A stretch of 64,000 nt of DNA from Puffinus mauretanicus (Eukaryota; Chordata; Aves; Procellariiformes; Procellariidae), in the NCBI GenBank assembly GCA_023333565.1, contig JAJKFH010002370.1:248001-312000 (forward strand), in the 5' to 3' direction. Position 1 is the stretch's first letter. Each line of letters opens with the position of its first letter. The notes below the pieces were generated by a model. The model was given only the letters and a program-made list of their open reading frames with translations. It made no database searches and had not been told where the DNA came from. This document shows positions 25,401 to 34,425 of the stretch, piece after piece. The position numbers were made by a program, and so were the translations under genes.

Positions 25401-27425
25401 GCTTTGCTTTCATGGCATATTGGTGAGCTAGGACAAATCACATTAACTGTAATTCTATGAATAGTCTGCCATTAGAACCAAAGCTGCTATCAGATTAAAA
25501 GCCCTGTAAGGAGTGTGACCTGTGTGCTCAGATCAGGCATGTAAATCATGACGAAGACCCCGGCTCATGTGTTTTGAACTGTTGTCGTTCCTCTGTGTTC
25601 TTGGGGTAGAAATGAGCGTGTTTTTCTGATTTATGTTGATCATCCGCATGCCATGTCTTCTTGTCAGTTTTCTGCTTCCACAAAAGACACCCTGACTCCC
25701 AAGTCAAAAGACTAAATATCTTTCCTGGTCTGTTTTACAGGCCAAACAGAGCACAGGTTTTTTAGTTCCCATCTGTGCTTCCAAAGAAGTTGCTTGCCTG
25801 TGAGAATTAGGATGGGTAACCTATTCACTGCACTCCCACTGAATTTGTTGCTGTGAGCTACTGCCGAAGTATCTGTCTTGGAGGAAAAACAGAGATTTAA
25901 AGGTATCATAAAGTACAGCTTTTGCTTTCCCAGAGGCTGTATCTTAGTAGTGGGTAAAATGTCACTCACTCATTTAGCAGTGAATGACATTGTAAAAGCC
26001 TTTTCCTTCCCATATATTATTAGTTTGAGTTGTTAAGGAAAAAATATGTCTAATTTCAGTGGTTAAGTCATTCAGACCGCCCTTAGCCTGTCAGAATCTG
26101 AGGTCCTGTACTCCAGTGAAGAGGGAAGAACTATGAAATCTCAGATAAGAATCCAAAATATGAGTCTGAACTCCTGCTTACTTTTTTCCATTGACCTTAA
26201 GGGGCTCAGTCTGAGCAGCACTAAATGTATGATGGTCTGAATTACTTTTTACTTTCCTGAATTCAGACAACAAAGCGTGTAGTCTAAATATAGCTCATAG
26301 TCCCAGTCCTGGGATTTTAGCACCAAGCACCTATGGGAAATTATGCCATTTTTGTTCATACTGAGGGGTACGTTATTTTGGGAATAGCCCACCTGCTTAG
26401 AGCAAAGATCAGAACACAACCCCATAATGTAGGTCTATATTAGGTAGTGATAAGTATAAATTATTGTCCTCAGATCTTTATCTCATAAAAAGTGTTATTT
26501 AATTCAATTTTTAATCTATGGCAAATCTTCACTTAAAACTAAAGGCAATTACCCTTAGGAAACACTGGTTTTGGACATTGTTTTAACACACAAAGAAAAC
26601 TCAGTAACCAGGCTTGTCAAGTTGCCTCGATATTGCAGCACCAGAAGCTTTGTGGTCATTCTTACAAATGAGTTGTCCATCAGCCCTTGGCTAATAGTTC
26701 TGTATTTTGGCATTAATTTCACCACTAACTTCAGTTTAACTATTTCATCACATTAATTATAACTGCAGCAGAGACTAAAGGCCATGACCAGGTTCAGTTG
26801 TGTAAGTCACTGTTCAGACACATATTGAAATCAAAGTCTCCTTGGTCGTAGTTAATGACACATTGCACCAGATGCTGGAGGCATATAGGGCAGGTTGGAC
26901 AAAGGAGGATAAGGTAATCAAAGTTGCAGCATGTACAGCTAACTTATGTCTCAGCTGCAGAAAGCAATTCACAGCTCATGTTTCTACTACCTGCAGACCT
27001 TATCCATAAATGTGTCTTCCAAATAGGCTGGAGCCAGGGACAATTAAACATTAAAAGTTGTGAGAAAACAAAAGTGTTTTATTCCTGGAATTCTCATTCT
27101 GCAACTTGCACTTCTGCTAATTCTAAGGAAAGATTAAGTGCATGATCGATTTGAAGGTTTAAATTCTCACTGGCATGCAATGAGAATTTGCTAGCAAAGC
27201 AAGCAAAAGAAGTTACATCTGGGACATGCCAGAGCTCCCGTCATGACAGCTTACTACATGGGCACCTATGACTTCAACTTGATTCACACCGTGATGAATG
27301 ATGTTTGCATGTTCACAGCCTCTGGGGTAACTTAAGCAACTACGCGTGGCTGGGGCATGGATCTCATTGCCAGAGATCAGAATGCCTCCTCCAGATAGTG
27401 TGTAGCCCAGAAGGCATAGTCAGCC

Positions 27426-27446
27426 GGGGGGAGGGTGGCGGGGGGG
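27426..27446 (+). other. G-quadruplex-prone tract
   Basis: Twenty-one bases with G-runs of 6, 3, 2 and 7 separated by one or two bases, enough for a four-tract quadruplex when the long run is split. It is an isolated feature in otherwise AT-rich DNA. Confidence 0.6.
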
Positions 27447-27725
27447 AAGCTGCCAGCAGGAAGAATTATGGGGAGAATCTGCATATTGTCACTATTGGCT
27501 CAGACAATTTCATAACAAACCACAAAACGCCTTTCCTAAGTCAAGGGAGTAAAACCAAATCAAGGCAATTGGATTATCAAGAATTTCATGTGGGAGAAAG
27601 GGTCAAAACACTACAAATGCAGCTGAAAGCTCTTGCACCTGCCTGCTACAGAGACAACAGGAATGATCGGTGCTTCATAAAACCTGTGAAGCACAGGTAC
27701 ATAATTTGGATCATGCCATTCTCAC

Positions 27726-27859
27726 AGAAAATCACGTGGTCAAGCTTCTCTTTTGCCTGTTTTAACATAGTAATGCTATCAGACAAGTCCTGCACTAGCT
27801 CTTCCATCCAACAGTGATGGTTCATGAGGGCAAACTTGAAAGAGGTCTCTTCCACTGAC
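27726..27859 (-). other. Candidate coiled-coil exon fragment
   Basis: The minus strand is open here. It reads an amphipathic stretch with leucine and other hydrophobic residues at 4-3 spacing (core ELVQDLSDSITMLKQAKEKL), typical of a coiled coil. The open frame is followed by the donor-like GTGAGA just past 27726. Upstream acceptor candidates (AG steps within 27855-27880) have weak pyrimidine tracts. The codons look protein-like and rich in charged residues. I cannot assign a gene; it could be an exon, a retrocopy fragment or chance. Confidence 0.18.
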
Positions 27860-28305
27860 TTGTGAACTCACGCTGAGAAATGCTAGCTAATGACTAAAAA
27901 TATACAGGTAAGAATGCCTTTTTTTGCAGCTAAATATATCTCTTGCTTCCATGGTCACTTCTAAATTAGAAGAACTTTTCTTTAAAGGATAGAATTGGGC
28001 AGTATAACAGACCATCGGGCTGTTAGTATGACACAGAAATGTAATCGACTGCTATTGAATTACTATGGTTGAAGAGTGGTTATGCATTCTTGTAGATCTT
28101 TCCAGTTGTAAGGTAAAACACTTTAGCTTTAAACACACCAGCATTTATTCCTGGCTCAGCTGCATCCTATCCTATTGTGGAATTCTGGATGGCTATTAAG
28201 CTCTCTGTGCTTCAGTTTCCCCACCAACAAAATGGAAAAGTACTTCCTGACCAGAGCCGTAAAGAGCTACTCAAGTGCTAAATGTTATTAAGATGCACAC
28301 AGTAA

Positions 28306-28339
28306 AGTATGCCAACACCACAGAAAGTGCTGGCATACT
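28306..28339. repeat. Short inverted repeat
   Basis: AGTATGCCAACAC (28306-28318) pairs with GTGCTGGCATACT (28327-28339) with one mismatch, giving a 13-bp stem and an 8-nt loop. It is too short for a typical pre-miRNA. It is most likely a chance or decayed palindrome. Confidence 0.7.
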
Positions 28340-28877
28340 GCACGTTGTGTATGTGTGAAAGAAAGATGTTCGCTGTAGCAAAGACCTTGCAAAGTAAGTA
28401 GGTCATTCAAGGTTGGGGTAAATAGGAATATTCTCTGTTTATCTCTTGAAATCTACATTGTTCTTACCTGTTGAAAAAAAGGTCCACTGAACAATGAGAA
28501 TTATGATGCAAATTCAATGTGTAGACTGATGTACAATTCAGAGAAATAGCTCCAAATCCAAATTTGATGATGTGCTATTATTTGTGGGATTCTTGCCCCA
28601 TTGTTTGCCTATTCCTGCACACAGACTCCTTTCTAACAGCAGTGGAGAGTACAGAGCTCAAGATGCATATGGACTGCAGTCAGCTGTGTATGAAACATAA
28701 ATTAACTCAATCGCATAGTGAGTCAATTTGTGTTACAAGTGAGGTATTCACTGCACAGCAAGCAATACACTTCAGTTAACAGGCATATGCTTTTGTCTTC
28801 ATAGGAAATTAAGGAGTTTATCATGGTGCACAAAGAGACTTTCTGATTTCATAGTACTGCAAAGAGATTTACTACAC

Positions 28878-29394
28878 TGTCCTGGTTTCGGCTGGGATAG
28901 GGTTAAATTTCTTCCTAGTGCCATGTTTTGGATTTAGTATGAGGAGAATGTTGATAACACACTGATGTTTTCAGTTGTTGCTAAGTGCCCTCCTAGTCCA
29001 AGGACAGCTCCCGTGCCTACTGACTGAGCTAGGTACACAAGATGGGAGGGAACATAATCAGGACAGCCAGCCCAGCTGGCTAATGGGGTATTCCATACCA
29101 TGTGACGTCATGCTCAGTATATGAAGGTAGGCGTGATCCAGGAAGTACCGATCGCTACTTGGTTATCGGTCAGCGCGGGTGGTGAGCAATTGCATTGTGT
29201 ATCACTCATTTTGTATATTCTATTATTCTTATTATTATTTTCCCTCTTCTGTTCTATTAAACTGTCTTTATCTCAACCCACGAGTTTTTCTCACTCCTAC
29301 CCTTCCGATTCTCTCCCCGTCCCACTGGGGGGGGCGGGGGGAGTGAGTGAACGGCTGCGTGGTATTTGGCTGCCTGTCAGATTAAACCACGACA
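28878..29394 (+). repeat. 5' LTR of the provirus
   Basis: This 517-bp LTR begins TGTCCTGGTTTCGGC and ends CCACGACA, giving TGTC/GACA termini. Promoter-like signals occur in the expected order: a perfect cAMP response element at 29103-29110, a TATA-like TATATGAA at 29118-29125 and a polyadenylation signal ATTAAA at 29256-29261. A G-rich tract lies near the end at 29327-29341. It could still act as a promoter or enhancer, although this is not shown. Confidence 0.88.
29103..29110. promoter_or_regulatory. Consensus cAMP response element in LTR U3
   Basis: Perfect palindromic TGACGTCA, the full CREB/ATF site, located 15 bp upstream of the LTR TATA-like motif. It is well placed for LTR promoter activity. 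Use in any avian tissue is inference. Confidence 0.7.
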
Positions 29395-29402
29395 GTCTTT
29401 TT

Positions 29403-29414
29403 TGGCGCCCAACG
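29403..29414 (+). promoter_or_regulatory. Primer binding site, tRNA-Lys type
   Basis: TGGCGCCCAACG starts 8 nt after the LTR end. It matches the first 12 bases of the primer site complementary to tRNA-Lys(1,2) used by several betaretroviruses. The remaining bases of a full 18-nt site do not match well, so the site is decayed or cut by the internal deletion. Confidence 0.7.
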
Positions 29415-29434
29415 ATGCTACGTGGAGTAAGTGG

Positions 29435-30946
29435 GTCGCGCTGATCACACAACGGGCCCGAATAGGAAACCCCAGTCGCCCAGGAATCTTGGAGGTGATC
29501 ACGAACTGGCCAGAAGGCAAAGATTTCAGAATATCCCCAGAGGAGGAGGTGACACGTGCTGAAGAGGCCCCACTGTATAACAAACTACCAGAAAATGAGA
29601 AGCAATATGCCCTGTTCACTGATGGGTCCTGTCGCCTTGTGGGAAAGCATCGGAGGTGGAAAGCTGCTGTATGGAGTCCTATACGCCAAGTTGCAGAAAC
29701 TGCTGAAGGAGAAGGTGAATCGAGCCAGTTTGCAGAGGTGAAAGCCATCCAGCTGGCCTTGGACATTGCTGAACGAGAAAAATGGCCAGTACTTTATCTC
29801 TATACTGACTCATGGATGGTGGCAAATGCCCTGTGGGGGTGGTTGCAGCAGTGGAAGCAGAACAACTGGCAGCGCAGAGGTAAACCCATCTGGGCTGCCG
29901 CATTGTGGCAAGATATTGCTGCCCGAGTAGAGAACCTGGTTGTAAAAGTACGTCACGTAGATGCTCACGTACCCAAGAGTCGGGCCACTGAAGAACATCA
30001 AAACAACCAGCAGGTGGACCAGGCTGCTAAGATTGAAGTGGCTCAGGTGGATCTGGACTGGCAACATAAGGGTGAATTATTTATCGCTCGGTGGGCCCAT
30101 GATGCCTCAGGCCATCAAGGAAGAGATGCAACTTATAGATGGGCTCGTGATCGAGGGGTGGACTTAACCATGGACGCTATTGCACAGGTTATCCATGAAT
30201 GTGAAACATGCGCTGCAATCAAACAAGCCAAACGAGTAAGGCCTCTTTGGTATGGAGGACGATGGTTGAAGTATAAATATGGGGAGGCCTGGCAGATTGA
30301 TTATATCACACTCCCACAAACCCGGCACGGCAAGCGTTATGTGCTCACCATGGTGGAAGCAACCACCGGCTGGCTAGAAACATACCCTGTGCCCCATGCC
30401 ACTGCCCGGAACACCATCCTGGGCCTTGAAAAGCAAGTCCTATGGCGACATGGCACCCCAGAAAGAATTGAGTCAGACAACGGGACTCATTTCCGAAACA
30501 CCCTCATAGACACCTGGGCCAAAGAGCACGGCATTGAGTGGGTCTATCACATCCCCTACCATGCACCAGCCTCTGGGAAAATCGAACGATACAACGGGCT
30601 GCTAAAGACAACACTGAGGGCAATGGGTGGTGGGACATTCAAGCATTGGGATACACATTTAGCAAAAGCCACCTGGTTAGTCAACACTAGGGGGTCTGTT
30701 AATCGAGCTGGCCCTGCCCAATCAAGACTCTTACGTACTGTAGATGGAGATAAAGTCCCTGTCGTGCACATAAGAAATATGCTGGGGAAGACAGTCTGGG
30801 TTACTCCTGCCTCTGGCAAGGGAAAACCCATCCGTGGGATTGCTTTTGCTCAAGGACCTGGGTGCACTTGGTGGGTGATGCGAAAGGATGGGCAAGTCCG
30901 GTGTGTACCTCAAGGGGATTTGATTTTGGGTGAAAATAGCCAATGA
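29435..30946 (+). pseudogene. pol: RNase H-integrase remnant of pol, open frame without ATG
   Basis: A single frame stays open for about 1.5 kb. Counting residues from the frame opening at 29366, RNase H spans roughly 80-225, with acidic positions D86, E124, D148 and D218. The integrase zinc domain follows, with H245-H250 and C279-C282 (HHCC pattern). The catalytic core has D312, D371 and E407, with exactly 35 residues between the last two, the classic D,D-35-E. A C-terminal region runs to the stop at 30946. The family processes the RNA:DNA hybrid and inserts viral DNA. The frame opens inside the LTR end at a TTG and has no ATG until residue 151, inside RNase H. It is therefore a polyprotein fragment without its own proper start. 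Its preservation suggests a fairly young insertion. Confidence 0.85.
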
Positions 30947-30968
30947 ACCGAATTTTATGATGTCAATA

Positions 30969-30991
30969 TGCCTGTCAGATTAAACCACACA
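30969..30991 (+). repeat. 3' LTR stub, 23 bp
   Basis: These bases match the last 24 bp of the 5' LTR (29371-29394) with one base missing, and are followed directly by the TACAC duplication. The remainder of the 3' LTR, about 490 bp, has been deleted together with the polypurine tract. Because the outer LTR end and the target duplication are kept, the deletion is best explained as happening after integration. Confidence 0.8.
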
Positions 30992-31013
30992 TACACATAC
31001 AGGAATATCTTTT

Positions 31014-31688
31014 CAGCTTGGCAGAAAAGGACCTGGGCGTCCTGGTGGAAACCAACTTAACCATGAGCCAGCAACATCCCCTTGCCGCAATAAAGGCTGA
31101 TGATATCTTGGCTTGCATTAGGCAAAGCGTTGCCAGCAAGTCGAGGGAGGGGATCCTTCCCCTCTACTTGGCACTGGTGAGGCAACACCTGGAGGGCTGT
31201 GTCCAGCCTGGGCTCCCAGTACAAAAGAGACATGGACATACTGGAGAGAGTTCAACAAAGGACCATGAAGGGACTGGAACACCTCTCCTGTGAGGGAAGG
31301 CTGAAAGAGCTGGGACTGTTCAGCCTGGAGAAGAGAAGCTCAGGGGGATCTCATCAACGTGTATAAATACCTGAAGGGAGGGTACAAAGAAGATGAAGCC
31401 AGGCTCTTCTCAGTGGTGCCCCGTGACAGTACCAGAGGCAATGGGCACAAACTGAAGCACAGGAGGTTCCCTCAAACATCAGGAGACACTTTTTCACTCT
31501 GAGGGTGACTGAGCACTGACACAGGTTGCCCACGGATGTTGTGGAGTCTCCATCCTTGGCGATATTCAAAAGTCGCCTGGACACGGTCCTGGGCAGCTGG
31601 CTCTAGGTGGCCCTGCCTCAGCAGGGGGTTGGACCAGATGACCTCCAGAGGTCCCTTCCAACGTCAACCAGTCTGCGATTCTGTGATC
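31014..31688 (+). mobile_element. CR1 LINE, 5'-truncated, plus orientation
   Basis: CR1 3' fragment starting abruptly at CAGCTTGGCAG and ending in the tail GATTCTGTGATCC. It carries the end of the reverse transcriptase frame (31018-31293 open) and the 3' untranslated region. Compared base by base with the minus-orientation copy at 3991-4680, I find about five differences over the first 640 bp and about six in the final 30 bp. The junction with the provirus is close: only 17 bp lie between the right TACAC and the CR1 start. Confidence 0.93.
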
Positions 31689-32180
31689 CTATTACAATTT
31701 GTAGGCTCTACATCCCAGCGTATGGTTGAAATTTCAAGGAGATCAAATGTTTCTGACAGATTCTTCCTTTGATAACAGGACCATGCTTTCAGACCAGACA
31801 AGGTGCCAGAATGTTGCTCATTCAAATGACACTTACTGGAATTATAAAGGTGACACTGCAAAATTGCTCTGTTCTAGACAGGTTTCAGATAGGCCATGCT
31901 TTTCACACTACTGTTAAAACTGGAGTGCTCGGGAATGTAGAATGGTGAGACAGCTCCAGATTTATGTTAATTGTGCCACCACTCTCTGCTATGTGGGAAG
32001 TGTCACATTTAGGTCAGTTTGCAGTTACAATGACTTCTGCAACAAGTGGGTCAAGGCCTTGCTTGGAGTGTATCTTACAACTTTGATATACACACACAAA
32101 TCAATGAGTTTTGTAAGGAAGGAATCCTAAATTGTCTACAGATAGCTAGCTTAGTGCAGGATTTGCAACTCTTTCTCAAT
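31689..32180. other. Intergenic, no gene seen
   Basis: About 490 bp of unremarkable sequence between the CR1 fragment and a diverged LTR-like segment. No coding or RNA feature was recognised. Confidence 0.5.
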
Positions 32181-32300
32181 TGTCTGGGCTCGGAGTGCAC
32201 CAGTAGGCATTAATGGCTCTTGAACTCTGTTTAAGCTCAGCTCTGTGTTTCCCCTTCCCCCATGGGATTTGCTGCCATTCATAGTCAAGACCAAAGTTGC
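32181..32300 (+). mobile_element. Truncated relative of the 15.9-kb LTR family
   Basis: The segment begins TGTCTGGGCTC and continues with a block close to the GAGTGCACTAATAGGC region of the LTR at 15895, matching at roughly 26 of 33 positions by eye. Similarity then fades, and the right boundary is uncertain. It is probably an older or truncated LTR copy in the same orientation as copy B. Confidence 0.45.
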
Positions 32301-33170
32301 ACCAAAAGGATTATGTGGCTGTGAATGGACTTAAAACCTGACCCTGTCTTTCTGATGTTCGTCAACCTGTGACTATGGAGAACCCTGGAAATGCTGGTTT
32401 AGAGTTTAAGTGCACATCATCAATGAAGTCTGCAGAAACATGCCTTCATTGCATCCTCAGTGTATTTCCTTCCAGAGTGCCTGTGATCTCTTCAGGTAAT
32501 AAATGATTTCCAATATGGTAAAGAAGGAATAAAATATTTTAGCCTTTATGCTGACCAGTAATAAAAGCACTTTGCTTCCTTATCTGGTCTGATTCAGGCC
32601 GGACTTCCAGCTTGTATGTAAGGATTTTCACAGAGAAAATAAATTAAATGGATTTAAATGAATATCCTGAAGGCACAGCAGTCTCAGATGTGTGACCGTA
32701 GTCAACTTAATGACATCTGATGTTGAACTGAATGAGTTTATGAAGCTCTTCATTTATCTGACTGGCAGAGGCTTTCTTACACAGTTGGGGAATTGATTGT
32801 TGAAGTTGTTGAAGTATCACAGTGTTATACCAGAGATTTAAATGTTCATTAAAATCAGAGGTAGTTCAATAATCTACTATTTTCAATCAGGTTTAGATGA
32901 AATTCTCATTGTTTTTCATTTTTCCTGTGAGCCTGAGAAATCATGCTGATAATGGATTTTATTAATGAAGAATGCGACAGACTCTACTGGAGGCTAAAGT
33001 GGCGAGAAAAAGCTCTTTAGACAGAATAATGCCACAGCTTCTCTACATTCTCCTTCTGGAGAAAGAAAGGCCTCATCATTACAGTGCATCTTCTCCCTTT
33101 GTGTTTGTTCCCTATAAAGGAGCCCTATTACTCCTTAAGTAAAGAATGGGGGATATATATATGTGTATAG
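32301..33170. other. Intergenic, no gene seen
   Basis: AT-rich sequence with no recognisable gene. Part of the left side may be the decayed remainder of the LTR-like segment. A short (AT)n run precedes the next CR1 copy. Confidence 0.45.
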
Positions 33171-34425
33171 GTTAGAGACAGCCAACATGGCTTCACCAAG
33201 GGCAAATCATGCCTGACTAATCTAGTGGCCTTCTACAATGGAGTGACTGCATCAGTGAACAAGGGAAGAGCTATGGATGTCATCTACCTGGACTTCTGGA
33301 AGGCCTTTGATACTGGTCCCCCATAACATTCTTGCTGCTAAATTGGAGAGATACGGGTTTGATGGATGGACTGTTAGCTGGATAAAGAATTGGCTGGAAG
33401 GCCACATCCAAAGACTTACAGTTAATGGCTCGATGTCCAAGAGGAAAGCTTAATGAGTGGTGTTCCTCAGGGGTCTGTACTGGGACCAGTACTATTTAAT
33501 ATCTTCATCAGTGACACAGGTAGTGGGATTGAGTGCACCCTCAGCAAGTTTGCAGATGACACCAAGCTGAGTGGTGCAGTCATTCTCTAGAGGGAAGGGA
33601 TGCCATACAGAGGGACCTTGACAGGCTTGTGGAGTGGGCCAGTGTGAACCTCACAAAGTTCAACAAGGCCAAGTGCAAAGTCCTGCACCTGTTGGCACAG
33701 TCCACAGTATTAATACAGACTGGAGGATGAATGGATTGAGAGCAGCCCTGAGGAGAAGGACTTGGGGATACTGGTGGATGAAAAATTGGACATGAGCGAG
33801 CAATGTGCGCTCGCAGCCCAGAAAGCCAATCGTATCCTGGGCTGAATCAAAAGAAGCGTGGCCAGCAGGTCGACTGAGGTGATTCTGCCCCTCTACTCCA
33901 CTCTCGTGAGTGTGTAGTACTGCATCCAGCTCTGGGGTCCTCAGTACAAGAAAGACATGGACCTGTTAGAGCAGGTCCAGAGGAGGTCCACAAAAATGGT
34001 CAGAGGGCTAGAACACCTCTCCTGTGAGGAAAAGCTGAGAGTTGGGCTTGTTCAGCCTGGAGAAGAGAAGGCTCTGAGGAGACCTTATTGCGGCTTTTCA
34101 ATACTTAAAGGGGGCTTATAAGAAAGATGGAGAGACACTTTTTACCAAGGCATGTAGTGACAGGATAACAGGCAATGGTTTTAAACTGAAAGTGGGTAGA
34201 TTTAGATTGAATATAAGGAAGAAGTTTTTTACAATGAGAGTGGTGAGACACTGGAGCAGGTTTCCCAGAGAAGTTGTGGATGCTCCATCATTGGAGGTGT
34301 CCAAGGTCAGGTTGGATGGGGCTTTGAGCAACCTGATGCAGTGAAAGATGTCCCTGCCCATGGCAGGGGGTTGGACTAGATGATCTTTAAAGGCCGCTTC
34401 TAACCCAAAGCATTCTATATTATAT
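33171..34425 (+). mobile_element. CR1 LINE, older 3' fragment
   Basis: About 1.25 kb of CR1 in plus orientation. It covers the C-terminal part of the reverse transcriptase, including codons for the FADD catalytic box at 33549-33560, then the thumb region and 3' untranslated sequence. It ends in an ATTCTATA-type tail near 34420. Frameshifts and stop codons interrupt the coding frame (for example near 33310 and 33445). It belongs to a different, more diverged CR1 subfamily than the pair at 3991 and 31014. Confidence 0.93.

Larger units (their letters stand above)
16409..28872. other. Gene desert
   Basis: About 12.5 kb of AT-rich sequence without a recognisable gene, CR1 or LTR element. The longest open frame (27305-27817, plus) lacks an ATG at its start and resembles no family I know. 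Small features inside it (a G-rich tract, a possible minus-strand exon and an inverted repeat) are listed separately. Conserved regulatory elements for the downstream TRH gene could lie here but cannot be recognised without alignment. Confidence 0.5.
28873..30996 (+). mobile_element. Internally deleted ERVL-like provirus with TACAC duplications
   Basis: The provirus is bracketed by the pentamer TACAC at 28873-28877 and 30992-30996. In order it holds a complete 5' LTR, an 8-nt spacer, a lysine-type primer binding site, a short leader, the RNase H and integrase part of pol, a few dozen bases of 3' sequence and a 23-bp LTR stub. Gag, protease, reverse transcriptase, any env, the polypurine tract and nearly all of the 3' LTR are missing. 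The 5-bp duplication and the pol character fit class III (ERVL). The lysine-type primer site is unusual for ERVL, whose mammalian members use leucine tRNA, so the class call is not certain. The copy cannot replicate. Confidence 0.88.

Noticed and set aside
27305..27817. 170-codon plus-strand frame in the desert
   Set aside because: It opens with TTG, has mixed low-quality composition, and no domain was recognised; the minus strand of the same stretch looks more protein-like.
28306..28339. MicroRNA precursor
   Set aside because: The 13-bp stem and 8-nt loop are much shorter than a pre-miRNA, and the flanks do not extend the pairing.
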